Notes: a model not told the origin generated them from the letters alone. A stretch of DNA of 49,177 nt from Delftia acidovorans (GCA_031286585.1 JAITUC010000041.1:1-49177), one strand, 5' to 3'. Counted from the stretch's first letter, positions 10,208 through 19,324 are shown. Numbers and translations: made by a program.

Positions 10208-11242
10208 TCAGAGCGCCTGCAACTGCACGCCGCCGCCGGCCTGCGGGCGCACCCTCAGCGGCAGGATGGACGGCAGCACGGCCAGCAGGCCGGCCGAGTC
10301 ATTGGCGCGAAAGCGCCCGGTCAGGCGCAGCGCGGCCACGCGTGCATCGGCGGCTTCGATGGGCTGGGTGCGGTAGGCGTTGACCGTGGCCAGGGCCTCG
10401 GCCAGCGGGGTGTTCTCGAAGACCAGCCAGCCTTCGCGCCAGGCGGACAGCGTGGCGGCATCGGCCTGGCGCACGGCCTCGGCCTGACCGTTGCGGATGT
10501 CCACGATCTGGCCGGGCAGCAGGTCCAGCGTTGCCGCCGCCGGGCCCGTCGAATCCTGCGCATCCCTGCCCAGCACGCGGACCCTGACATGGCCATGCTC
10601 CACGCCCACGGTGACGGGGCCGCCGCGGTCGCGCACGGTGAAGACCGTGCCCACGACCTCGATGCGCGCCTCGCGCGTGATGACCTCGAAGGGTCGGCCG
10701 GGGTCCGAGGCCACCTCGAATCGCACTTCGCCCCGGGCCATGGACACGCTGCGCCGCTGGCGGTAGAGCGTCACGGCAATGGCGCTCTGGGGCGCCAGTT
10801 CCACCATGCTGGCCTGCAGCGGCGGCTTGCCGTCGGCCAGAGTGATCTTGAGGATTTGCGAGTTGCGCGTGGCGTAGGCCGAGGTGTGCAGGGGCTGCTG
10901 CCAGTACCAGTAGGCGCCCCGGCCCGCCAGCGCGCCTGTGCCCAGCAGCCCTGCGAAGGACAGCAGCAGCTTGCGGCGCCGGACGGTCTGGGTGGAGCGC
11001 GCGGCCCTGTCGGCCAGCAGGGCGGTTTCCTGGAACTGCTCGCGCAGGCCGCCGGACATGCCGCCCAGCAGGTTCCAGCGCAGGTGCGCCTCGCGCGCGG
11101 CGGCATCGTGCCGGGCTGATTTCCCGCGCCATTCGCCCAGGGTCAGGCGGGCCTGGTCGGCCACCGGGTCGGGAGCGATTTCGCTTTGAACGATCAGCGT
11201 CAGCGCATGCTCGACCATGCGCTCGCTAGGTGCACTTGCCAT
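10208..11242 (-). CDS. FecR-type transmembrane anti-sigma factor / sigma regulator
   Basis: 344 residues from the ATG at 11242, starting MASAPSERM, which lies 11 bases after the sigma gene's stop. A longer frame exists upstream but overlaps the sigma gene and has no family features. The cytoplasmic N-terminal part (about 1-85, with the LTLGEWRGKSARHDAAAREA segment of the FecR N-terminal domain) is followed by one membrane segment (about 92-112, LLLSFAGLLGTGALAGRGAY). A periplasmic FecR domain comes next (about 125-220: SQILKITLADGKPPLQ, VSMARGEVRFEV, EVVGTVFTVR) and then an STN-contacting C-terminal part. It should hold the ECF sigma factor and relay the receptor's iron-siderophore signal. 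Co-transcribed with the sigma gene; by order delJ. Confidence 0.88.
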   Translation of the reverse strand: MASAPSERMVEHALTLIVQSEIAPDPVADQARLTLGEWRGKSARHDAAAREAHLRWNLLGGMSGGLREQFQETALLADRAARSTQTVRRRKLLLSFAGLLGTGALAGRGAYWYWQQPLHTSAYATRNSQILKITLADGKPPLQASMVELAPQSAIAVTLYRQRRSVSMARGEVRFEVASDPGRPFEVITREARIEVVGTVFTVRDRGGPVTVGVEHGHVRVRVLGRDAQDSTGPAAATLDLLPGQIVDIRNGQAEAVRQADAATLSAWREGWLVFENTPLAEALATVNAYRTQPIEAADARVAALRLTGRFRANDSAGLLAVLPSILPLRVRPQAGGGVQLQAL

Positions 11243-11253
11243 GGAGAAGGGGG

Positions 11254-11853
11254 TCAGGAGGCGTCGTCGGCCAGTGTACTGTGGTCGAAATCCATGGCGC
11301 CGCCCAGCGCATGGTCCTCGATCAGTTCGGAGCGCAGCTGGGCCAGCACGCGAGAGCAGTCCAGCGTGGCGCGCACCATGTGCTTGGCGACGGCCATTTC
11401 GGTGATGTTGAGCTGCTCGGCGATTTCCGCGCGCGTGTAGCCGTGGGCGCGAAAGAGGATGAAGACTTCGCGCCGGCGCGGCGGCAGGCCTTCCAGCGCC
11501 TGGACGACGCGGTTCAGGATCTGGCGCTGGGCCGCCAGGGTTTCGCTGGAGGGCGCGCTGTGCTGCACCTCCATTTGCTGGCGCGTCCATTCCTGGGCGG
11601 TCTTGCGCTTGCGCGCATCGTCGATGCACAGATTGCGCGCCACGCGAAACAGCAGGGCGCGCGGGGATTCGATGCCGGCGTCGGGCAGGGCTTCGGCCTT
11701 CTTGCCGCTGCGCAGGCCGAGGGCGTGCACATAGACCCGCTCGAAGCTCGATTGCGCGATGTCGGCCGCATAGTGCGGATCCCTGAGATCGCGCGTGAGC
11801 TGGCGGCGAAGATCGCCATAGTGAGCCACGAGTTCCTGGATCAGGTCACGCAT
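11254..11853 (-). CDS. FecI-type ECF RNA polymerase sigma factor (iron starvation class)
   Basis: 199 residues. Sigma region 2 (about 25-90; DIAQSSFERVYVH, then PRALLFRVARNLCIDDARKRK) and region 4 (about 120-175; LEGLPPRRREVFILFRAHG, AEIAEQLNITEMAVAKHMVR) are both clear and of the FecI type. It directs RNA polymerase to promoters activated by iron limitation. A Fur-like palindrome lies about 150 bases upstream, and the fecR-like gene follows in the same operon. Likely targets are the TGAACA-N15-CGTC promoters before the acyltransferase, hydrolase and exporter genes in this window, and the receptor. By order this is delK. The link to those promoters is inferred from motif class (GAAC/CGTC is typical of ECF promoters), not shown. 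Confidence 0.9.
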   Translation of the reverse strand: MRDLIQELVAHYGDLRRQLTRDLRDPHYAADIAQSSFERVYVHALGLRSGKKAEALPDAGIESPRALLFRVARNLCIDDARKRKTAQEWTRQQMEVQHSAPSSETLAAQRQILNRVVQALEGLPPRRREVFILFRAHGYTRAEIAEQLNITEMAVAKHMVRATLDCSRVLAQLRSELIEDHALGGAMDFDHSTLADDAS

Positions 11854-11924
11854 CCGGATACCTGCCTTTCCGCAAGGGCGTTGGGTGGGAATCCCTGGGT
11901 CCGTACAGAGAAGGGCCTACCGGA

Positions 11925-11960
11925 TGCTGCAACCCCGGCCAGGGCCGGGGCGGTGCAGCA
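11925..11960 (-). promoter_or_regulatory. Strong hairpin in the leader of the ECF sigma gene
   Basis: TGCTGCA (11925-11931) pairs with TGCAGCA (11954-11960), and inside it CCCCGGCC (11933-11940) pairs with GGCCGGGG (11943-11950). There is no T tract on either side. It lies between the Fur-like box and the sigma gene. It could stabilise or attenuate the sigma mRNA, or end the monooxygenase transcript that runs in from the right. Confidence 0.5.
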
Positions 11961-11999
11961 GAGGGTATGGGATTCAGCGGCGCAGGTGATTCAAATTCA

Positions 12000-12018
12000 A
12001 ATGCAAATGGTTTGCATT
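12000..12018 (-). promoter_or_regulatory. Fur-box-like operator upstream of the ECF sigma gene
   Basis: AATGCAAATGGTTTGCATT is a perfect inverted repeat of 8 bases around a 3-base centre. It sits in an AT-rich island of repeated ATTCAAA/CAAAT blocks (about 11989-12025) within otherwise GC-rich DNA. Gram-negative Fur boxes are AT-rich palindromes of this size, often ending in GCATT. It is about 147 bases upstream of the sigma start and beyond the monooxygenase stop, so it would give iron repression of the sigma/anti-sigma operon. Confidence 0.65.
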
Positions 12019-12068
12019 CAAATTATGGCATGAGAGATCCCTGCGCCATCATGCCGCCCTGCGATCTT

Positions 12069-13367
12069 TCAATCCTGCAGCGCCAGCTGTTCTGTGCGCG
12101 CAACATCGGGTCTTTGGGCTTGCGCTGCCAGCAGGGCTTCACCGATTTCGCCGGTGCGCACCGAGGTGACGGACAGCAGGGTGTCGCTGAGGCCGTGGGA
12201 GCCCTCGCAGGCGCCCTGCAGGAAGATGGCGGGGCGAAAGTCCGCCGTGGTGTGCACCTGGTAGTCGCGGCTCACGGAGAAGTCGCCCAGGTACGGGGCC
12301 AGCGGGTCCAGCAGGGTCTTGTGGTGCTCGCGCGCATAGCCGGTGGCCAGCACCACCACGTCGTAGCGCGATGCATGGTCGATGCCGCTGTTGAGGTCGC
12401 GCAGACCCAGGTGGATGCCGTCGCTGGCGGCGCGCACGTCCTGCACCTCGTGGCGGCGCAGGAAGCGGTGGCGTGTGTCGCCGACGACCTTCTGTTCATA
12501 GAACACCTTGAAGATGCTCTCGATCAGTTCCAGGTCGGGGCAGGCATAGTTGGTGTGCCAGAACTCGCGCAGCAGGGCGCCGCGCTCGTCGTGCGGGCGG
12601 CTGTAGACATGGTCCACGAAGTCGGCATTGAAGATTTCGTTGACGAAGGGGCTGTCGTCCGAGGGGCGGATGGAGCGCGCGCGCATGACCAGGTCGATCT
12701 CGGCTGTGGCGTAGCGGCCGTGCAGGTCCATGAAGATCTCGGCGGCGCTCTGGCCCGCGCCGACCACGGCGATGCGCAGCGGCCGGTCATGCTCGGCAAT
12801 GCTGCGCAGGTAGGCGCTGGAGTGGAAGACGCGCGCATCGCCGCGCAGGGGCTTGAACTGCTCGGGAATGCTGGGCGTGCCGCCGATGCTCATGACCAGG
12901 TTCTGGCCCAGGCGCTCATGCACGTTGCCGGCCGCGTCGCGCGAGCGCACGCGCAGCAACTCCACCTTGCCGTCGCGTTTTTCCGGCAGCACCTCGATGA
13001 CTTCCTGGCCGTAGACGCAGCGGTCCTCGAACTTGGAGGCGGCCCAGGCCAGGTAGTCGTTGAACTCGTGGCGGCTGGGGAAGAAGGTCTTGAGGTTGAT
13101 GAAGTCCTGCAGCCGGCCCTTCTCGTGCAGGTAGTTGATGAAGGTGAAGCGGCTGGTGGGATTGCGCAGCGTGGCCAGGTCCTTGAGGAAGGACACCTGC
13201 ATGTGGGCCTGCTCCAGCAGCATGTCACGGTGCCAGGCGAAGCGCGGCTGCTTTTCGATGAAGACGGGGTGCATGGCCCGCGCGGTGGTTTCGCGCTCCT
13301 TGAGGGCGATGGCCAGGGCAATGTTGGAGGGGCCGAAGCCGATGCCGATCAGCGGGTGGGTTTGCAT
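12069..13367 (-). CDS. delL: L-ornithine N5-monooxygenase
   Basis: 432 residues. This is the FAD- and NADPH-dependent enzyme that hydroxylates the ornithine side-chain nitrogen, the first step to the hydroxamate iron ligands. Visible features are the N-terminal FAD site (IGIGFGPSNIALAIAL), the substrate-side motif around FEKQ/WHRDMLL (here IEKQPRFAWHRDMLLEQAHM), the NADPH site (RIAVVGAGQSAAEIFMDL) and the late DVVVLATGY motif, all as in PvdA/SidA. The start at 13367 was chosen because AAAGGA stands six bases before it. An earlier in-frame ATG at 13382 overlaps the acyltransferase stop (ATGA), so the two genes are translationally close. Delftibactin carries N5-hydroxyornithine-derived groups, which fits. 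Confidence 0.93.
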   Translation of the reverse strand: MQTHPLIGIGFGPSNIALAIALKERETTARAMHPVFIEKQPRFAWHRDMLLEQAHMQVSFLKDLATLRNPTSRFTFINYLHEKGRLQDFINLKTFFPSRHEFNDYLAWAASKFEDRCVYGQEVIEVLPEKRDGKVELLRVRSRDAAGNVHERLGQNLVMSIGGTPSIPEQFKPLRGDARVFHSSAYLRSIAEHDRPLRIAVVGAGQSAAEIFMDLHGRYATAEIDLVMRARSIRPSDDSPFVNEIFNADFVDHVYSRPHDERGALLREFWHTNYACPDLELIESIFKVFYEQKVVGDTRHRFLRRHEVQDVRAASDGIHLGLRDLNSGIDHASRYDVVVLATGYAREHHKTLLDPLAPYLGDFSVSRDYQVHTTADFRPAIFLQGACEGSHGLSDTLLSVTSVRTGEIGEALLAAQAQRPDVARTEQLALQD

Positions 13368-13378
13368 GGAAGGTCCTT

Positions 13379-14545
13379 TCATTGGGTCGGTGCGTCCGGC
13401 GCGGCTGCGTCGGACTGCGGTATCCACAAGGCGTCTGCGAAAAAGCGTTCCCTGAGCAGGACTCCCAGCACGGCGCGCTTGTGCGGGAAGTCGAATTCCT
13501 TGACCAGCGCATAGCCGCAGCGCGGCAGGCTTTTGCGCATCTTGCGGTTGTCGGCGCGCGGCTCCACGACGATGCGCTGCGTGCGGCAGTCGTCCAGAAA
13601 GAGGTAGTGCGACAACGAAGGCAGCCAGGCCGTCAGGTAGGGCTGGCCGCGAAACCGCGCCTCCCCCACCAGCGCATGCCAGCCCCGGTCATGGTCGCCC
13701 GCGTCATAGAAGGGGGCGATGCGGTCTTCCTTGGCCCAGTAGGCCTCGAAGTAACCGAAGGGCTCGCCGTCCAGGCAGCCGATGAGGCCGAGCGCATGCG
13801 GGTCGCCGGCCATGCGCTGCAGGTAGGCGCGGTGGTGGGCGAGGTCGCCGCTTTCCTCCCAGAAATGCGCGACGACCGGATCGTTCATCCAGCGGTGGAT
13901 GAGGGGCAGGTCGGCCTCGGGCTCCACGGTGCGAAAGCTCAGCGTGCGGCCCAGCCAGGGAATGAAGCGGCGGTAGACCTCGCCGCGCGGCTTGTGCGGG
14001 CGCACGGGGTGGCGGCGGCCTTCGCTGATCGTGTAGTGCAGCGCATAGGGCGGGCGCGGGCGGGGCAGCCACAGGGGCTGCTGCCACAGCACGCTTCTTG
14101 CCACGCGCGGGGCCTGGCCCGGCGGCAGGCTGGCAAGGCTGTCGCGCAGGCCGGGTGGCAGCCGGGGCAGGGACAGCTCGATGGCTTGCGCATCGGGATG
14201 CAGGGCAAAGCCGGCCTGCAGCGCGGCCAGCAGCTCATCCGCTTCGGGCATGCCCGAGCAGGGGCCCAGCCATTGCAGCTGCATCAGGCCGGGCGTGGCC
14301 GTGGGCGACAGGTTCCAGAGACCGGGCTTGTCGGGCCTGCCGGCATCCACGGCCCGCGAACGTTCCAGGCGCAGCCGCTGTCCATCGCCGAAGACGCTGA
14401 TCGTCTCGGTGCCTGCATGCGCAAGGTAGCTGGCGCCGGAGGCGCCTGGTGACGAGGTAGCGGTGGCTTCGACTGGACGCACGTGGACTCTTTCAGATGG
14501 AGTGCCCCGCGTGCGGGACACGGGTCGGGGCTCGGGCAAGGGCAC
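13379..14545 (-). CDS. IucB/PvdYII-family N-hydroxy-amino acid acyltransferase (siderophore acetyltransferase)
   Basis: 388 residues from a GTG at 14545; an alternative GTG at 14482 with a purine-rich stretch before it would give 367. The N-terminal half is variable. The C-terminal half (about 200-370) has the GNAT fold of the siderophore acetyltransferase family: FRTVEPEADLPLIHRWMND, the VAHFWEE motif, GYFEAYWAKEDRIAPFYD, FLDDCRTQRIVVEPRADN and a final GYALVKEFDFPHKRAVL. Relatives acetylate N-hydroxylysine or N5-hydroxyornithine with acetyl-CoA. Its 3' end nearly touches the monooxygenase gene, so hydroxylation and acylation are probably co-expressed. A second acyl-transfer enzyme, a formyltransferase, is encoded at 17547, so its exact role here is open. 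By order it would be delM. Confidence 0.85.
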   Translation of the reverse strand: MPLPEPRPVSRTRGTPSERVHVRPVEATATSSPGASGASYLAHAGTETISVFGDGQRLRLERSRAVDAGRPDKPGLWNLSPTATPGLMQLQWLGPCSGMPEADELLAALQAGFALHPDAQAIELSLPRLPPGLRDSLASLPPGQAPRVARSVLWQQPLWLPRPRPPYALHYTISEGRRHPVRPHKPRGEVYRRFIPWLGRTLSFRTVEPEADLPLIHRWMNDPVVAHFWEESGDLAHHRAYLQRMAGDPHALGLIGCLDGEPFGYFEAYWAKEDRIAPFYDAGDHDRGWHALVGEARFRGQPYLTAWLPSLSHYLFLDDCRTQRIVVEPRADNRKMRKSLPRCGYALVKEFDFPHKRAVLGVLLRERFFADALWIPQSDAAAPDAPTQ

Positions 14546-14576
14546 AAGGGGCGCAAGGCAGCCTCATGACCGGGAT

Positions 14577-14602
14577 GACGCGCAGGCGCGGCAAATGTTC
14601 AT
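14577..14602 (-). promoter_or_regulatory. Candidate ECF-sigma promoter of the acyltransferase/monooxygenase genes
   Basis: On the minus strand, TGAACA (14602-14597) overlaps the stop codon of the hydrolase gene; after 15 bases comes CGTC (14580-14577). Spacing and both elements equal those of the two divergent promoters at 15645-15706. The predicted start of transcription is about 25 bases before the GTG at 14545. Assignment to the cluster's FecI-like sigma factor is inference. Confidence 0.55.
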
Positions 14603-15564
14603 GCCAGGGCCGGGCTGCGGGCCGCCTGCAAGGCATGGGCCAGCGCCTTGCACAGCCGGTCGCGCAGCACCTCGGTCTCGTCGGTGAGTGCGCCCAGCCT
14701 CGCAAAGTCATGGACCATGCCGGCGTAGATCTGCAGGTCCACGGCCACGCCGGCGGCCTGCAGCCGCTCGGCATAGCGCCTGCCTTCGTCGATCAGCGGG
14801 TCGTACTCGGCCAGCACCATCAGCGCGGGCGCCAGCCGCCCCAGGTCGGATGCCTGCAGGGGGGCAAAGCGCCAGTCCTGCCGGTCCGCATCGCTGCGCA
14901 GGTATTGGCCGAACATCCAGGCCAGGGTGTCCCCCTCCAGCAGATGGCCGGTGGCCAGGCGCACATGCGAGTCGCTGTCCTGCTGCGCCGCCGTACAGGG
15001 GTAGAGCAGCAGCTGCAGCAGGGGCTGGGGCTTGCCCGCGTCGCGCGCGGCGATGCACAGGGCCGTGGCCAGCGTGCCCCCGACGCTGTCGCCGCCAATG
15101 GCCAGGCGCTGCGCGTCCAGGCCATGGCGGCCGCCGTGCTCCAGCAGCCAGGCCAGGGCGTCCTCTGCGTCGAGGAAGGCCGTGGGAAAGCGGTGCTCGG
15201 GTGCCAGCCGGTAGTCGATGGCCAGCACGTTGCAGGGCGTGCCCAGCGCCAGGCTGCGGCACAGGCTGTCATGCGAGTCGAGCCCGCCCAGCACGTAGCC
15301 GCCGCCGTGAAAGAACAGCAGGCAGGGCGCGGCGGTGGGTTCAGGCGCACCCCGGTAGAGCCGGGCGCGGATGCGCGTGCCGTCGCGCGTGGGCAGATCC
15401 AGGTCCTCGGTGGGCAGATCCTCGCCCGGCAGGTCCAGCGCCAGCGTGGCGTTGTCGTAGGCGGCGCGCGCCTGCGCTGCCGTCATCTGGCTCATGCGCG
15501 GGCGGCTGGATGCCTGGGCGTTGGCGAGTTCAAGAAATGCTTGCAGGTCGGGGTGGAGGGCCAT
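14599..15564 (-). CDS. Alpha/beta hydrolase of the hormone-sensitive-lipase esterase family
   Basis: 321 residues from the ATG at 15564, which has AAGGA just upstream; a TTG nine codons earlier is less likely. The HSL-family oxyanion motif HGGG (LLFFHGGGYVLGG), nucleophile elbow GDSVGG, Asp in YDPLIDEG and His in GMVHDF form a complete catalytic set. There is no signal peptide, so it acts in the cytoplasm. It stands between exporter and tailoring genes of the siderophore locus. It could trim or release the peptide, or hydrolyse the imported ferric complex. None of these roles can be read from sequence. By order delN. Confidence 0.85.
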   Translation of the reverse strand: MALHPDLQAFLELANAQASSRPRMSQMTAAQARAAYDNATLALDLPGEDLPTEDLDLPTRDGTRIRARLYRGAPEPTAAPCLLFFHGGGYVLGGLDSHDSLCRSLALGTPCNVLAIDYRLAPEHRFPTAFLDAEDALAWLLEHGGRHGLDAQRLAIGGDSVGGTLATALCIAARDAGKPQPLLQLLLYPCTAAQQDSDSHVRLATGHLLEGDTLAWMFGQYLRSDADRQDWRFAPLQASDLGRLAPALMVLAEYDPLIDEGRRYAERLQAAGVAVDLQIYAGMVHDFARLGALTDETEVLRDRLCKALAHALQAARSPALA

Positions 15565-15644
15565 GGCGTCCTTGGGATATGCGGCAGACAAAGCAAAGCG
15601 GGCCGTTGCGGGGCATGGCGCCCGCGCCGCCCCTTCCTCGTGAT

Positions 15645-15706
15645 GACGCCGGGCGGCGGAATTTGTTCATCGCCTGGGCGGTGAACATTTTCGGCGCACG
15701 CACGTC
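15645..15706. promoter_or_regulatory. Back-to-back candidate ECF promoters between hydrolase and exporter genes
   Basis: Rightward: TGAACA (15682-15687), 15 bases, CGTC (15703-15706), with ATTTTC directly at the -35 edge. Leftward: TGAACA (15669-15664), 15 bases, CGTC (15648-15645), with AAATTC at the same place. The two -35 elements face away from each other and together form an 11-2-11 near-perfect inverted repeat, TGTTCATCGCC and GGCGGTGAACA (15664-15687). They would drive the hydrolase leftward and the exporter-formyltransferase pair rightward. Confidence 0.6.
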
Positions 15707-15809
15707 TTGCTGGGAGTAGGGAGCGCACGCCGTGCGCCGCGCTCCAGGAAACGCCGGGCCGCGCCGGCATTGCAAGCCCATGCGCCCACGGGCGCCAGAG
15801 GAATCCCTT

Positions 15810-17525
<1,716 letters not shown>

Positions 17526-17546
17526 ATTCCTGCTGAATCCACGAAC

Positions 17547-18401
17547 ATGGCAAAGACAAAACTCGTCTACATCTGGTCCCTGAGAAACGCCGCCGCCGAC
17601 CAGGCCGGCCAGCACATCGCCTACAAGGGGGCAACGCGCTACATGAAGTCGCCGCTCGAATACCTGGGCGAGCTGCTGGACACCAGCCCGCTGGGCGATA
17701 TCTACAGCCTGGAGGCCGTGATCCACGACGACGACGAGGCCTCACCGCGCGACCGCGAAAAAATCGGCGACTACGGCTTCAGCTACCAGCCGGGCGGGCG
17801 CTGGTTCTATCCGCCGGACCTGCGCATCCAGGGGCGCAGGGTCAATGACCTGCTCATGGCCGTGCCATCTTCCTACCGGCGCCTGCCGCTGAACGATCCG
17901 CAGCGCGCCGCGGGCAAGCAGATGTTCGAGGCGCAACTGCAGGACCGGCTGGTGCAGCTGGGCGCCGAGCGGGTGGTGCTGGACGGCCTGCTCGTCATCC
18001 TGGACCGGCTCGTGCGGCCCGGCGCCCTGTTCCACCGCAGGATTGCCAACATCCACCCCGGCATCACGCGCCTGGAGTCACCCTATGAACGCCGCGGCGC
18101 CTGCGCCACGCTGGATGCCCTCCATGGCGCGCAGGGCCGCAGGATCGTGGACTGGAACACCATGGAAGAACGCCCGGTCCAGCCCCTGTTCAAGACCGGC
18201 GCATCCTTTCACTACGTGGACAACGGCATCGACTCCGGCGAAGTCATCGCCGACGTGCTGGGCACCGACATCGACCCCGCCGACACCATCCTCGAGCTGC
18301 GCTGGAACAACTTCCAGCACAGCCTGTTCCCGGCATTGCGCAAGGGGCTGGAGATGATGGCCAGAGCGCCTGCAGACACGCCTGCAGACACCACGGCCTG
18401 A
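17547..18401 (+). CDS. delP: N5-hydroxyornithine formyltransferase (PvdF-like)
   Basis: 284 residues. It starts 21 bases after the exporter stop and is surely co-transcribed with it. The formyl_transf_N-type core has the catalytic Asn-x-His pair in IANIHPGITRLESPYERRG (about residues 170-188) and the conserved aspartate in YVDNGIDSGEVIADV. These match formyl-tetrahydrofolate-dependent formyltransferases such as PvdF. The family formylates the hydroxylated ornithine side chain to give N5-formyl-N5-hydroxyornithine, a bidentate hydroxamate. Delftibactin contains such a residue. The C terminus ends in a short Ala/Thr/Pro-rich tail with a repeated PADT. Functional assignment by motif and context is strong; substrate is inferred. 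Confidence 0.9.
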   Translation: MAKTKLVYIWSLRNAAADQAGQHIAYKGATRYMKSPLEYLGELLDTSPLGDIYSLEAVIHDDDEASPRDREKIGDYGFSYQPGGRWFYPPDLRIQGRRVNDLLMAVPSSYRRLPLNDPQRAAGKQMFEAQLQDRLVQLGAERVVLDGLLVILDRLVRPGALFHRRIANIHPGITRLESPYERRGACATLDALHGAQGRRIVDWNTMEERPVQPLFKTGASFHYVDNGIDSGEVIADVLGTDIDPADTILELRWNNFQHSLFPALRKGLEMMARAPADTPADTTA

Positions 18402-18480
18402 CAACGCGCGTATCTCCAAAACCGGCGCGGCCCAACGCGAGGGACACCGAGCAAGGGCCGCCCCGCCGCGAGGGTGTCGT

Positions 18481-18537
18481 CCCCCTCCCTCGCGAAGCGA
18501 GTAAGAGAGGGGGAAGCGGCGCAGCCGCTCAGGGGGT
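18481..18537. repeat. REP-like palindromic intergenic element
   Basis: Two adjacent hairpins: CCCCCTCCCTCGC...GCGAG...GAGAGGGGG (18481-18513, with loop gaa and a small bulge) and AGCGGC-gca-GCCGCT (18515-18529), closed by AGGGGG that could pair with the opening CCCCCT. It fills the gap between two convergent genes. I recall very similar CCCCCT/AGCGGC units scattered in Comamonadaceae genomes, but only one copy is in this window. It may also act as a bidirectional terminator without T tracts. Confidence 0.55.
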
Positions 18538-18540
18538 GCT

Positions 18541-19299
18541 TCACCTCGGTGCCAGGCGGATCGCCCCATCCAGCCGGATCACCTCGCCATTGAGCATGTC
18601 GTTGTCCAGGATGTGGCGCACCAGCTTGGCATAGTCCTGGGGCGTGCCCAGGCGGCTGGGGAAGGGGACGCCGGCGGCCAGCGCGTCCTGCACTTCCTGC
18701 GGCATGCCGAACAGCATGGGCGTGCCGAAGATGCCGGGGGCAATCGTCATGTTGCGGATGCCGTTGCGCGCCAGATCCCGCGCAATGGGCAGCGTCATGC
18801 CGACCACGCCGCCCTTGGACGCCGCATAGGCCGCCTGGCCGATCTGGCCGTCGTAGGCGGCCACGCTGGCCGTGGAGATCAGCACGCCGCGCTCGCCCGT
18901 GCTCTCGGGCTCGTTGGCCGACATGGCGGTGGCGGCCAGGCGGATCATGTTGAAGCTGCCGATCAGGTTGACCGTGATGGTCTTGGAGAACAGCGCCAGG
19001 TTGTGCGCGCCGTTCTTGCCCACGGTCTTCTCGGCCGGCGCAATGCCTGCGCAGTTGACCAGGCCCGCCAGCTTGCCCAGGCTGACGGCCTTGTCCACCA
19101 CGGCCTGGCCATCGGCCTCCTGGCTCACGTCGCATTTCACGAAGACGCCGCCGATCTCGCGCGCCACGGCCTCGCCCTTGTCCGCCTGCATGTCGGCAAT
19201 CACCACCTTGCCGCCCTCGGCCGCCAGCATGCGCGCCGTGCCTTCGCCCAGCCCGGAGGCGCCGCCCGTGACGATGAATACCCGGTCCTTGATCTGCAT
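18541..19299 (-). CDS. Short-chain dehydrogenase, HSD10-like 3-hydroxyacyl-CoA / 2-methyl-3-hydroxybutyryl-CoA dehydrogenase
   Basis: 252 residues, the usual length. The NAD site TGGASGLGEGTA (residues 11-22), acidic VIADMQ at the end of beta-2 (NAD preference), NNAG-equivalent VNCAG, catalytic STASVAAY and YAASKGG, and PGIFGTPM are all present. The FSKTITVNLIGSFNMIRL segment is typical of the type II 3-hydroxyacyl-CoA dehydrogenase group, which oxidises short and branched 3-hydroxyacyl-CoA in fatty-acid and isoleucine breakdown. A LiuR-like operator just upstream supports branched-chain amino acid or fatty-acid catabolism. It is unrelated to the siderophore cluster, whose last gene converges on it. 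Confidence 0.85.
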   Translation of the reverse strand: MQIKDRVFIVTGGASGLGEGTARMLAAEGGKVVIADMQADKGEAVAREIGGVFVKCDVSQEADGQAVVDKAVSLGKLAGLVNCAGIAPAEKTVGKNGAHNLALFSKTITVNLIGSFNMIRLAATAMSANEPESTGERGVLISTASVAAYDGQIGQAAYAASKGGVVGMTLPIARDLARNGIRNMTIAPGIFGTPMLFGMPQEVQDALAAGVPFPSRLGTPQDYAKLVRHILDNDMLNGEVIRLDGAIRLAPR

Positions 19300-19324
19300 G
19301 GAATGTCTCCTTGGTTATCTGACG

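Noticed and set aside
17544..17570. GAAC followed by CGTC at the start of the formyltransferase gene
   Set aside because: Spacing is 17 instead of 16, the elements overlap the start codon and coding region, and the flanking AT step is absent; the gene is served by the exporter promoter.
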